From NCBI GenBank assembly GCA_002434245.1, contig DJJR01000022.1, positions 62,001 through 126,000 of the forward strand: 64,000 nt of DNA. The letters run 5' to 3'. Every line of letters starts with the position of its first letter. Within the stretch, counting starts at the first letter, position 1. A program made the translations under genes and the position numbers. This document shows positions 52,058 through 60,426 of this stretch, in pieces. Origin of the DNA: Pelosinus fermentans (GTDB lineage Bacteria; Bacillota; Negativicutes; DSM-13327). The notes beneath the pieces are model-generated. The model did not search any database. It was given only the letters and a program-made list of their open reading frames with translations, and had not been told where the DNA came from.

Positions 52058-53587
52058 GTGATTGTATTAAATTGGGGACTTACTCCCTATCAGCATGGCT
52101 GGGAATTTCAACACTCTTTCGTCAAAGCGCGGCGTCAGGGGCAGATCAGTGAAGATGCATTGGTATTGCTGGAGCATCCCCCCGTAATCACTCTAGGGCG
52201 CAAAGGGGTAAGGGCCAATATTCTCGCAAGTGATGCTGTACTTGCAGCCAAAGGCTGCGAAGTCTGCCAGGTGGATCGGGGCGGGGATGTTACTTTTCAT
52301 GGTCCGGGTCAGTTAGTAGGCTATCCTCTGCTGGATCTGCGTCATTATGGTCAGGATGTTCATGCTTATGTGGAGAAACTGGAAGAAGTCGTAATTCGCA
52401 CCTTGAGAGATTATGGAATTGAAGCGGTTAGAGATGAGGAATATACAGGTGTGTGGGTAGGCTGGGAAAAGATCTGCGCCATTGGCATTGGTATGAAAAG
52501 CTGGCTGAGCTATCATGGTTTTGCTCTTAATATTGACGTTGACTTATCCTATTTCCAATTGATTACACCTTGCGGGATTACAGGGCGAGGCGTAACCAGC
52601 ATGGCGAAGATATTGGGAAAAACACCCCAAATGCAGACAGTACGAGAAACAGTAACCACCCACTTTATGACTGTATTTGGAATTAAGCATTGGGAGCTGG
52701 CAGAAGGACGCTGGTTAGGAGAAACCATCAAACCATCTTGGCTCAAGGGGCATGTGTCAGGAAACAGCAGTGTCCAGGAGATGTATGGAATGTTGGATGA
52801 ATTCGCTTTAACCACGGTTTGTTCCGGGGCTCATTGCCCTAATATTGGTGAGTGTTATGCGTCGAGGACAGCTACATTTATGATCTTAGGGAGTCAATGT
52901 ACAAGGCGCTGCCGGTTTTGCGCTGTTCCTAAAGGTGTTGTGCAGCCTGTAGATCAGGATGAACCCCAGCGTGTCGCTCAAATGGTGAAGAAGTTAGGAC
53001 TTAACTATGTAGTGATTACCTCCGTTACACGTGATGATCTTGCTGATGGGGGAGCTGCCCATTTTTCACATACCATACAAAGAATCCGTGAGCTTTCTCC
53101 AGAAACCTTAATTGAAGTTTTGATTCCGGATTTACAAGGTGAAGAAAGTGCCTTGGACATCATTATTGCTGCTCAGCCGGAAGTAATCAATCACAATGTG
53201 GAGACCATCCCCGCCCTATACTCTCGTGTGCGTCCTCAGGCCAATTATCAGCGGTCTTTAGACGTGCTGCAATACGTGAAGAAAAATGCTCCTCAAATCG
53301 TAACCAAGTCAGGAATCATGGTTGGTCTGGGAGAATCACCAGCTCAGGTTGCAGCTACGCTGGCTGACTTACGCAGTGTAGGTTGTGATAGCTTGACAGT
53401 AGGACAATATCTGGCTCCTTCCTCAGAGCATATTCCCGTTGCAGAATATATAGTGTCGGAACAGTTTCAATCTTACCAGCAATTAGCAAAACAGCTTGGC
53501 TTTTCTCATGCTGCCTGTGGCCCGTTGGTACGTTCTTCCTACCATGCCGCAGAAGGGTTTTTTCCGAAAATAAGTCTTTCCTCTTAA
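52058..53587 (+). CDS. LipB-LipA fusion: octanoyltransferase plus lipoyl synthase
   Basis: 509 aa from GTG 52058 after AGGAGGTGG. Residues 1-215 are LipB: RGGDVTFHGPGQLVGYP near 74, K138 in EKICAIGIG and nucleophile C172 in TPCGITG. Residues about 226-509 are LipA: PSWLK, auxiliary cluster C255, C260, C266 in CSGAHCPNIGEC, radical SAM C281, C285, C288 in CTRRCRFC, and GPLVRSSYHAAE near the end. The join is a short linker with no stop or frame change, and both halves keep all catalytic residues. The two steps of lipoyl assembly are thus on one chain. It closes dehydrogenase operon 2. Confidence 0.92.
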   Translation: MIVLNWGLTPYQHGWEFQHSFVKARRQGQISEDALVLLEHPPVITLGRKGVRANILASDAVLAAKGCEVCQVDRGGDVTFHGPGQLVGYPLLDLRHYGQDVHAYVEKLEEVVIRTLRDYGIEAVRDEEYTGVWVGWEKICAIGIGMKSWLSYHGFALNIDVDLSYFQLITPCGITGRGVTSMAKILGKTPQMQTVRETVTTHFMTVFGIKHWELAEGRWLGETIKPSWLKGHVSGNSSVQEMYGMLDEFALTTVCSGAHCPNIGECYASRTATFMILGSQCTRRCRFCAVPKGVVQPVDQDEPQRVAQMVKKLGLNYVVITSVTRDDLADGGAAHFSHTIQRIRELSPETLIEVLIPDLQGEESALDIIIAAQPEVINHNVETIPALYSRVRPQANYQRSLDVLQYVKKNAPQIVTKSGIMVGLGESPAQVAATLADLRSVGCDSLTVGQYLAPSSEHIPVAEYIVSEQFQSYQQLAKQLGFSHAACGPLVRSSYHAAEGFFPKISLSS

Positions 53588-53658
53588 TACGATTGGGCGG
53601 GTCTTTTATTAAAGAAACAGTTTCAAAACTCATATTGAATGTTGCTGTCAAATCCTAT

Positions 53659-53698
53659 TGCCGGAAAAACACTGTGAAGTTGTTAATCCGGCATTTTT
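53659..53698 (+). terminator. Terminator of dehydrogenase operon 2
   Basis: TGCCGGA (53659-53665) and TCCGGCA (53687-53693) pair, followed by TTTTT. It lies 72 bases after the LipB-LipA gene. Confidence 0.8.
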
Positions 53699-53797
53699 GT
53701 ATATCACACAATAGAAGTTATACGTTTCAAAACAGTTACGCCTTGCTTGTATTTTCTAATATATAACTAAAAAAGCCAGTTAATGAGAATGGCGGCA

Positions 53798-53819
53798 GAT
53801 CATGTTATTTAACATGATC
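53798..53819. promoter_or_regulatory. Probable enhancer site for the LevR-type activator
   Basis: Perfect inverted repeat: GATCATGTTA and TAACATGATC separated by TT. Its centre is about 150 bases before the predicted sigma-54 transcription start, the position where LevR binds in the Bacillus lev operon (around -125). Confidence 0.65.
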
Positions 53820-53931
53820 GATCGGTATAAATTGTAAGGAATAATCTGAAAATGTAAGTAGATGAAACCCCACAGCAGAAAAAATCAGACTATTCATAGT
53901 GTGTAGATATGATTTGAATGGCATATTTTGT

Positions 53932-53948
53932 TTGGCACGTTATTTGCA
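53932..53948 (+). promoter_or_regulatory. Sigma-54 promoter of the PTS operon
   Basis: TTGGCACG at 53932-53939 and TTGCA at 53944-53948: a full consensus -24/-12 promoter, GG and GC 10 bases apart. Start near 53959, 80 bases before the IIA gene. Confidence 0.92.
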
Positions 53949-54038
53949 ATAGATAGTATCAGAATCGCTTACGGGCAATACGGTTCTATCGTAATGAAGC
54001 ATGTACAAGAAAACAAGATTGAGTCAAAGGAGGATTTA

Positions 54039-54512
54039 ATGATAGTGGATTTTACGCTGCTGCTAAAGGAAGAGCTAATGATGGTGCCTCTTGTGGCAAG
54101 CAACCGGGAGGATGCATTTGAAAAGCTGGCACTTGGTTTGGAACAACACGGTTTTGTAAAGGATACCTATTTAGAGGCAGTAAAAAAAAGGGAGAGAGCT
54201 TTCCCCACGGGATTGTGCACGGGAGAAATTAATGTGGCTATTCCCCATACGGATGTAGAGCATGTCGTTCAAGGTGCTATGGCAGTAGGAGTGCTGGAAA
54301 AGCCAGTTCTTTTTGCCAATATGGAGAATCCTAAAGTGGAGATTGAGGTTTCGATTATATTTATGCTGGCATTAAAGGATGCTCATGAGCAGCCTGTATT
54401 CCTGCAAAAATTGGCAGGCTTGTTCCAGGATAAGGAGCTTCTGCATAACTTGGCATCTAAAACAAGTACCAGTGCTGCGTATCAGTTATTGCTTTCTGCC
54501 CTTGCTTGTTAA
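54039..54512 (+). CDS. gatA: PTS IIA component, fructose/galactitol type
   Basis: 157 aa from ATG 54039 after AAAGGAGG; longer frames start inside the promoter. EIIA type-2 domain: REDAFEKLALGLEQHGFVKDTYLEAVKKRERAFPTGL, then the phosphohistidine in NVAIPHTDVEHV near residue 66. It takes phosphate from HPr and passes it to IIB. First gene of a IIA-IIB-IIC operon of galactitol type. The sugar is unproved; the symbol reflects family only. Confidence 0.82.
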   Translation: MIVDFTLLLKEELMMVPLVASNREDAFEKLALGLEQHGFVKDTYLEAVKKRERAFPTGLCTGEINVAIPHTDVEHVVQGAMAVGVLEKPVLFANMENPKVEIEVSIIFMLALKDAHEQPVFLQKLAGLFQDKELLHNLASKTSTSAAYQLLLSALAC

Positions 54513-54595
54513 GGAAAAAAGAGAGGAGGGATGGAGCCGATAGCAAACAGAGATTGTGACTGGAAATAAGGTAAGAGCATTATACAAGCAGTCTA

Positions 54596-54722
54596 TCGGG
54601 AAATCTTATTTAGGGACGGCAAAGGGTGAGTATAACTACCACTTCGCCGTTGTACTTAACCTACGCTTATAGTTATGCTCATCCTTTACCTGTTTACGGC
54701 TATAGTTGTTTTCGAGAGTATA
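54596..54722. repeat. Class D palindromic repeat, copy 3
   Basis: GGCAAAGGGTGAGTATAACT (from 54618) and the inverted AGTTATGCTCATCCTTTACC (to 54690), with the shared centre CTTAACCTACGCTTATAG. It separates the IIA and IIB genes. Confidence 0.78.
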
Positions 54723-54747
54723 CTACAAATTTGAGGAGGAAAAGGAT

Positions 54748-55041
54748 ATGGCTGGAGAAAAAAGAATTTTGGTTGCTTGTGGAACCGGGGTATGTACCTC
54801 TACGATGGCAGTTAATAAATTAAAGGATGCACTGGAAAAAAGAGGCAAATTGAAGCTAGTAAAGATTAATCAATGTAAAATTGCGGAAATCGCGTCTATG
54901 GCATCGGACAATGACTTAGTGGTGGCGACGACGCAGGTATCAGCAAAAATTAATATTCCTGTAGTAACAGGGACGGCTTTCTTAACTGGAATTGGGGTGG
55001 ATAAAGTAGTAGAGGAAATTATTGATCATCTCAAAATTTAA
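54748..55041 (+). CDS. gatB: PTS IIB component, galactitol type
   Basis: 97 aa from ATG 54748 after GAGGAGGAAAAGG. The phosphocysteine is C11 in VACGTGVCTST, the pattern of lactose/galactitol-type IIB proteins. DNDLVVATTQVSAKINIPVVTGTAFLTGIG follows, matching GatB. It receives phosphate from the IIA and gives it to the sugar in IIC. Frames reaching further upstream come from the class D repeat. Confidence 0.87.
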   Translation: MAGEKRILVACGTGVCTSTMAVNKLKDALEKRGKLKLVKINQCKIAEIASMASDNDLVVATTQVSAKINIPVVTGTAFLTGIGVDKVVEEIIDHLKI

Positions 55042-55058
55042 TTGAGGGGGAATCATGT

Positions 55059-56408
55059 GTGGAAATTATAAGTTATATTGTCAGCCTAGGTGCCAGTGTT
55101 ATGATGCCAATTATTATTACCATATTAGGGTTATGCTTAGGTGCTAAATTAAGCAAGGCGATCCGTTCAGGTTTAATGGTTGGTGTAGGGTTCATTGGTT
55201 TAAACTTAGTTATCGGTTTATTAACCAGTACGCTAGGCCCGGCTTCACACGCTATGGTAGAAAAGCTTGGCCTGCAATTAACCGTGATTGATGTGGGATG
55301 GCCTGCTGCCGCCGCCATTGCTTTTGCATCAACTGTGGGGGCGATCATCATCCCCATTGGATTGGTAGTCAATATTATACTTTTGATTACGAAGCAGACG
55401 AGAACGGTGGATGTAGATATTTGGGATTATTGGCACTTTGCTTTTACTGGTGCCTTGGTTACAGCGGCTACCGATAGCATATTATGGGGTGGTTTTGCTG
55501 CTATTGTGAATATGATCATTGTATTTTATCTGGCAGATTGGACAGCCCCTGGAGTCGAAGAATACAACAAACTGCCCGGCGTTTCCCTGCCCCATGGTTT
55601 TTCGGCAGCCTATGTTCCGATTGCCATTGTAATTAACAAAATCATTGATATGATTCCTGGCATCCGAGACGTTAAAGCCGATCCGGAAACATTGCAAGAA
55701 AAGTTTGGCATATTTGGTGAACCTCTCATTATTGGCAGTATATTAGGTTTGCTTATTGGTGCGCTTGCAGGATATGATGTGAAAACCATTTTAACGGTAG
55801 GTATTACAATGGGAGGATGCTTGGTGCTGATTCCTAAAATGGCTTCTATGCTTATGGAGGGGCTTTTGCCTATATCTGATTCAGCACAGGAATTTATTCA
55901 GAAGCGGTTTAAGAATGCCGGGAAAATCTATATTGGCTTAGACTCGGCTGTGGCTATCGGACATCCTGCCTGCATGGCAGCTGCCTTAGTGCTTGTGCCG
56001 ATTACCATCATCTTGGCCGCTGTTCTTCCCGGAAATCGAGTGCTTCCCTTTGCGGATTTAGCAGTACTTCCCTTCATGCTGGCTATGGTGGTTCCGGTAA
56101 CCAAAGGTAATGTGTTTAGAACCTTTATTGTGGGGCTGGTCATGGTGACGATCGGATTACTAATTGCTACGGATATGGCGCCATTGCATACACAGCTTGC
56201 CATAAATGCGAATTTTAAAATGCCGAGTGGCGCTACGCAGATTGCTTCTATTTGTGATGGAGCCAATCCCCTCACCTGGATTATTTTGCAGCTGACTGGT
56301 TTAAAGGCTGTTGGTGTGGCTGTTTTGGTAGCGGTCGTTGGAGCTATGGCCGTTATCAATAGTAAAATTACGAAGCGCAGAGATGCCCAAGAGGATATAC
56401 AAGCTTAA
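55059..56408 (+). CDS. gatC: PTS IIC component, galactitol type
   Basis: 449 aa integral membrane permease with about ten to twelve hydrophobic segments. GTG 55059 follows GAGGGGGAA; an ATG at 55055 is out of frame. The start MEIISYIVSLGASVMMPIIITILGL, SGLMVGVGFIGLNLVIGLL near 38 and DVDIWDYWHFAFTGALVTAATDSILWGGFAA near 125 are GatC-like. Substrate could be galactitol or another polyol or sugar; no tagatose-pathway genes are seen, and a class II aldolase is the only enzyme in the operon. Confidence 0.85.
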   Translation: MEIISYIVSLGASVMMPIIITILGLCLGAKLSKAIRSGLMVGVGFIGLNLVIGLLTSTLGPASHAMVEKLGLQLTVIDVGWPAAAAIAFASTVGAIIIPIGLVVNIILLITKQTRTVDVDIWDYWHFAFTGALVTAATDSILWGGFAAIVNMIIVFYLADWTAPGVEEYNKLPGVSLPHGFSAAYVPIAIVINKIIDMIPGIRDVKADPETLQEKFGIFGEPLIIGSILGLLIGALAGYDVKTILTVGITMGGCLVLIPKMASMLMEGLLPISDSAQEFIQKRFKNAGKIYIGLDSAVAIGHPACMAAALVLVPITIILAAVLPGNRVLPFADLAVLPFMLAMVVPVTKGNVFRTFIVGLVMVTIGLLIATDMAPLHTQLAINANFKMPSGATQIASICDGANPLTWIILQLTGLKAVGVAVLVAVVGAMAVINSKITKRRDAQEDIQA

Positions 56409-56415
56409 TATTGCT

Positions 56416-56458
56416 ATATTGCTTGCCGGTATTCTTTTCATATACCGGCAAGCAATAT
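56416..56458 (+). other. Strong intercistronic hairpin
   Basis: ATATTGCTTGCCGGTAT and ATACCGGCAAGCAATAT form a 17-bp perfect stem with a 9-base loop. No T-run follows, and a gene of the same operon starts 30 bases later, so it may stabilise the upstream message or partly terminate. Confidence 0.6.
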
Positions 56459-56488
56459 ATTGAAGACATATGAGGAGGAGGAAGTATA

Positions 56489-57136
56489 ATGCTGGAGGAT
56501 CTTAAAAAAGAGGTTTTGGAGGCAGCTTTGCAATTAGTTCGCTATGGCTTAGTAACACTTACAGGAGGTAATGTAAGTGGCAGAGATAAAGAAAGCGGAT
56601 ATATAGCAATTACTCCAAGTGGTATGGATTATGAGAAACTACATCCAGAGGATATTGTGATTGTAGACAGCAAAGGAAATATGGTGGAGGGAAAATGGAA
56701 GGCTTCTGTGGATTTGAAAGACCATTTATATATATACAGGAATAAACCCAATCTATATGGGATTATACATACTCATTCGCCTTACGCCTGCAGTTTTGCC
56801 CTGCTGCAGCAAGAAATTCCCTGCTGCAGCACTACCCTGGCAAACGAAGTCGGTGGCAGTGTTCCTATTTCAAAGTACAGCCCCGTTGGCGAGGGAGGAA
56901 TTGGGTCTGCTGTGATAGAAGCAATCGGCGATAAAAATGCCTGCTTATTAGCGAATCATGGAGTGATAGCTGTGGGGAGTTCGGTTAGACATGCATTAGT
57001 GGCCGCAGTAATGCTGGAAGATGGAGCAAAAGTCTATCATTTAGCTAAATGCAAAGGAGATCCCATACCTTTGCAGCCATCTGAAATCGAAAAAGCAAGA
57101 AATGTATTTTTATATGAATATGGACAAAATCACTAG
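56489..57136 (+). CDS. Class II aldolase (fuculose/ribulose-phosphate type)
   Basis: 215 aa, FucA/AraD family. LTGGNVSGRD near residue 25 and ITPSGMDYEKL near 40 bind substrate phosphate; zinc histidines are in IIHTHSPYACSFA near 92 and the later NHGVIAVG near 153, and the catalytic Glu lies in the segment between. Length and motifs fit L-fuculose-1-phosphate aldolase or a close relative that splits a ketose phosphate into dihydroxyacetone phosphate and an aldehyde. AGGAGGAGGAAG precedes the start. It is probably the catabolic enzyme for the sugar brought in by the PTS. Confidence 0.85.
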   Translation: MLEDLKKEVLEAALQLVRYGLVTLTGGNVSGRDKESGYIAITPSGMDYEKLHPEDIVIVDSKGNMVEGKWKASVDLKDHLYIYRNKPNLYGIIHTHSPYACSFALLQQEIPCCSTTLANEVGGSVPISKYSPVGEGGIGSAVIEAIGDKNACLLANHGVIAVGSSVRHALVAAVMLEDGAKVYHLAKCKGDPIPLQPSEIEKARNVFLYEYGQNH

Positions 57137-57231
57137 GCATATCTGACTTCTGCATGCTACATTTAGATGGTAGCATTTAGAAAGGGAGGATCTTCCGCTT
57201 TCAAATATAATGCTGCAAAGGGGAGATTATG

Positions 57232-60159
57232 ATGGGGATGAAGAAAGAACGATTACAAGTATTGATTGATACTGAGGATAGAAAAAATCCTTATACGGAT
57301 GAAGCATTAGCGAAGAAATTGTCTATTTCCCGCGGTGAAACTACCCTTTTGCGGCAAAAGTTGAAGATCCCTGACTCCAGAGAGCGGAGAAAACCCATTT
57401 TATGTGAAACCATTCGGCAAATCCTAGAAAGCAATCCGGGCATATCCAAACGAGGGGTAACGGGACAATTACAGCAAATGGGTTTTTCTGTATCCCGTTT
57501 TACAATAGAACAGTTGTTAAGCAATGCATTGTATATGGAAGAAATAAAAAGTGCTGTCTCTTCTCCCAATATAGGTACAATTGCTGACAATGGAGGTAAA
57601 GAATTCATCAGTACTGCATTTGATAACTTGATTGGGCAGAAGGGAAGTCTATTTCCCATCATCGAGCAGGCAAAAGCAGCTATTTTGTATCCTCCCAAGG
57701 GACTTCATACGTTACTGCTAGGTGCAACCGGGGTTGGGAAAAGCGATCTCGCAGAAGCGATGTATCGTTTTGCTGTGGACTCAGGAAGGCTGAGTATAAA
57801 AGCTCCCTTTGTAGTTTTTAATTGTGCGGATTATGCCGATAATCCGCAATTATTGCTCTCCCAGTTGTGTGGTCATACGAAAGGTGCCTTTACTGGTGCT
57901 GAGCGCTCTAAGGAAGGACTCATTGAAAAAGCTGATGGTGGGATTTTATTCTTAGACGAAGTACACCGACTGCCGCCGGAAGGACAGGAAATTTTATTTT
58001 ATCTTATTGATAAAGGAAAGTTTCGACGAATGGGGGAAACAGAAAGCTTGCGCCAAGTAGCGGTTATGCTAATTATGGCTACGACAGAGGTGCAGTCAGC
58101 TGCCTTACTGGCTACATTTCGTCGTCGGGTTCCTATGGTTATAGAGCTGCCCAGCCTTCAAGAGAGACCCTTACAGGAAAGACTGGCATTAATTCACTAT
58201 TTTTTAAAACATGAAGCACAACGTACCGGGAATGCCTTAAATATTGATGCTGATGCGCTAAAGTCACTTTTACTCTATGATTGCTCCAGCAACATTGGAC
58301 AGTTATCCGCAGATATACAGGTAGCTTGTGCCAGAGGATTTTTAAATCTCATTACCAGTGGCAGCAAAACACTCTATATTACTGTCTCCAATCTGCCTGC
58401 ACATGCACGACGCGGACTGCTTAAACTTCAGCATCAGCGCGATAAAATTGAGAAACTTCGAATTAACAGTTGTGAAATTTTGCCGGGAAAAGAAAATATG
58501 GTATATGTAGATGAGCTGTACTCAGTGCCACGGGAAATCTACTCTTATATTGAGGAGCAATATGGAGAGCTTTCTATGCAAGGTGTTTCTCAAGAAGAAA
58601 TCAACCGGATCATTGGATCAGAGTTGGAAGCGAAACTATGGAAGTGGATTAAAAGGGCCAATGATTCGCCGGAACCCATTGTAAAGGCTGATTTATATAA
58701 AGTGGTTGATAAGGCGATTGTCGATATCGTCGAGGCTATGATCGAGAAAGCTGCCGATATTTTAATTCGGCCAGGTGAACAGATCGTTGTAGGATTATCC
58801 ATTCATCTAACAGAAACACTGAAACGAATCAAGCAAAATAAACGCATTATCAATCCCCATTTAGAAAAAACAAAATATGAATATGCCCGTGAATTTGCCA
58901 TAGCCCGGGAAATGGCAGAATGTTTTCTAGGACAAACCGGAGTGAGACTGCCAGAAGAGGAAATTGGTTTCATCACATTATATTTGACAATGTATTGCCG
59001 GCAAGATGCAGATGGGCGGGTAGGAATTCTAGTTTTATCTCACGGCCATGTCGCAGTAGGAATGGCGGAAGTCGCTAACAGACTGTTAGGAGTTAACCAT
59101 GCTAAAGCAGTTGAAATGTCCTTGGATGAAAGTTCAGAGACAGCGTTAGAACGCACCATTGAGATTGTTATGCAAATCAATGAGGGCAAGGGTGTACTCT
59201 TACTTGTTGATATGGGATCACTGGCCAATTTTGGCAGTCAGATCACTGCTATAACCGGTATCCCCATTCGGTCGGTAGGACCGGTATATACGATGATGGT
59301 TATTGAAGCGGTTAGGCGGGCGCTACTTCCAGATACAGAGCTGGATGAATTGGCGGAAATGTTAGGGCAGCCTTATTTGAGTGCCGAAAACCTAAGTACA
59401 GAATTGTTGGAAAATGATGTAGCCTTCAATAAGAGTAAATCGGCTATTTTAACGATCTGCATTACTGGAAAGGGAGCAGCTATGCAATTGCAGAAGGAAG
59501 TAGAACGGCAAATTGGCGGGCAGCAAGGCCAAATAGAAATAATCTGCATGGGATTAGCAGATCGGCAAACCTTTGCAAATGAAGTTCGGAAAATTATGAA
59601 AACTCATTCGATTAAAGCTGTAGTTGGAACGTTAGATCCCGGTTTGCCTGGAGTTCCTTTCATCTCAGTTGATCAAATCGTAAAAGGAAAAATAGCATCC
59701 CTCCTGCAGTGTGCGCCAAGTCGAAGAACAACAGTAGCAGAAGTTATCCAAGAGGAGTTAATATTTTATCCGAATCCGGAATGGAGCAAACCGCAAGTAA
59801 TTGACTTACTCACACAAAGCCTGCTTTCTAGAGATTTGGTTAAGCCTGAATTTGCAACGGATGTGGTTAAGAGAGAATTAATCGGAGTACCGATTTTAAG
59901 TCTGAGAGTAGCTATTCCTCATGGGGAAGACCCACGATATGTAAATCAAACATCAGTTGCATTGGCGATCTTTCCTGAAGCCATACCCTGGGGTGAGAAT
60001 TACCGGGTAAATGTTGTCTGTTTATTTGCCGCGGCTACCGATGGCAGAGAACTTGTTCAAGAGCTGGGAGGCAAATTGACAAACGATGAAATTGTTGATT
60101 GCTTGATTGAAGCTCGCACGCCAGCTGAAGCAAAACGAATCCTGGTACAGGAGGAGTAG
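57232..60159 (+). CDS. LevR-type sigma-54 activator with PTS regulatory domains
   Basis: 975 aa; ATG 57232 lies 7 bases after AAAGGGGAG, and ATG 57229 is also possible. Order of domains: an N-terminal helix-turn-helix region (1-110), an AAA+ sigma-54 domain (about 125-350; Walker A GATGVGKS, GAFTGA near 219, FLDEVHRLPPEGQE), a PRD (about 420-590, His525 in SIHLTETLKRI), an EIIA-mannose-type domain (about 595-735, His604 in LSHGH), an EIIB-like segment, and a C-terminal EIIA type-2 domain with His897 in IPHGED. The second PRD histidine position is Tyr (FITLYL). It should activate the upstream PTS promoter in response to phosphorylation. Confidence 0.88.
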   Translation: MGMKKERLQVLIDTEDRKNPYTDEALAKKLSISRGETTLLRQKLKIPDSRERRKPILCETIRQILESNPGISKRGVTGQLQQMGFSVSRFTIEQLLSNALYMEEIKSAVSSPNIGTIADNGGKEFISTAFDNLIGQKGSLFPIIEQAKAAILYPPKGLHTLLLGATGVGKSDLAEAMYRFAVDSGRLSIKAPFVVFNCADYADNPQLLLSQLCGHTKGAFTGAERSKEGLIEKADGGILFLDEVHRLPPEGQEILFYLIDKGKFRRMGETESLRQVAVMLIMATTEVQSAALLATFRRRVPMVIELPSLQERPLQERLALIHYFLKHEAQRTGNALNIDADALKSLLLYDCSSNIGQLSADIQVACARGFLNLITSGSKTLYITVSNLPAHARRGLLKLQHQRDKIEKLRINSCEILPGKENMVYVDELYSVPREIYSYIEEQYGELSMQGVSQEEINRIIGSELEAKLWKWIKRANDSPEPIVKADLYKVVDKAIVDIVEAMIEKAADILIRPGEQIVVGLSIHLTETLKRIKQNKRIINPHLEKTKYEYAREFAIAREMAECFLGQTGVRLPEEEIGFITLYLTMYCRQDADGRVGILVLSHGHVAVGMAEVANRLLGVNHAKAVEMSLDESSETALERTIEIVMQINEGKGVLLLVDMGSLANFGSQITAITGIPIRSVGPVYTMMVIEAVRRALLPDTELDELAEMLGQPYLSAENLSTELLENDVAFNKSKSAILTICITGKGAAMQLQKEVERQIGGQQGQIEIICMGLADRQTFANEVRKIMKTHSIKAVVGTLDPGLPGVPFISVDQIVKGKIASLLQCAPSRRTTVAEVIQEELIFYPNPEWSKPQVIDLLTQSLLSRDLVKPEFATDVVKRELIGVPILSLRVAIPHGEDPRYVNQTSVALAIFPEAIPWGENYRVNVVCLFAAATDGRELVQELGGKLTNDEIVDCLIEARTPAEAKRILVQEE

Positions 60160-60254
60160 TCATACGGAAACTTGAAACCACGCCATGAATTCCATTGTAT
60201 ATTTAAAACGTTTATGTATGCGATAACTTTCTTTCTAAAAAAGTTTATGATTAT

Positions 60255-60286
60255 ATTCTTTGTAATCTTCATATCTTCGCGTTTCA
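60255..60286. repeat. Right half of a class C repeat
   Basis: TTCTTTGTAATCTTCATATC followed by TTCGCGTTTC matches the right arm of class C; only a vestige of the left arm (GAAACCACG near 60173) remains. The remaining gap of 60160-60426 holds this and a terminator, no gene. Confidence 0.45.
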
Positions 60287-60338
60287 AAAAGCTTTGTTTT
60301 TAGACAAGCGGAATTTTAGAAAAGTTAATTTTGGTAAT

Positions 60339-60375
60339 AAAAAGGTACTTTACACTTTACGTAAAGTACCTTTTT
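60339..60375. terminator. Bidirectional terminator between converging genes
   Basis: AAAAAGGTACTTTAC and GTAAAGTACCTTTTT form a 15-bp perfect stem with a 7-base loop, T-rich on both strands. It serves the LevR-type gene on the plus strand and the dehydrogenase gene on the minus strand. Confidence 0.9.
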
Positions 60376-60426
60376 GCTTACAGTCAATCCGTCTATAAAA
60401 AGTAGGAGAAATTCTATTGTTATGCC

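Noticed and set aside
17316..60286. CRISPR array
   Set aside because: The many repeats are single palindrome-like elements spread between genes, not regularly spaced short repeats with unique spacers; no cas gene is present.
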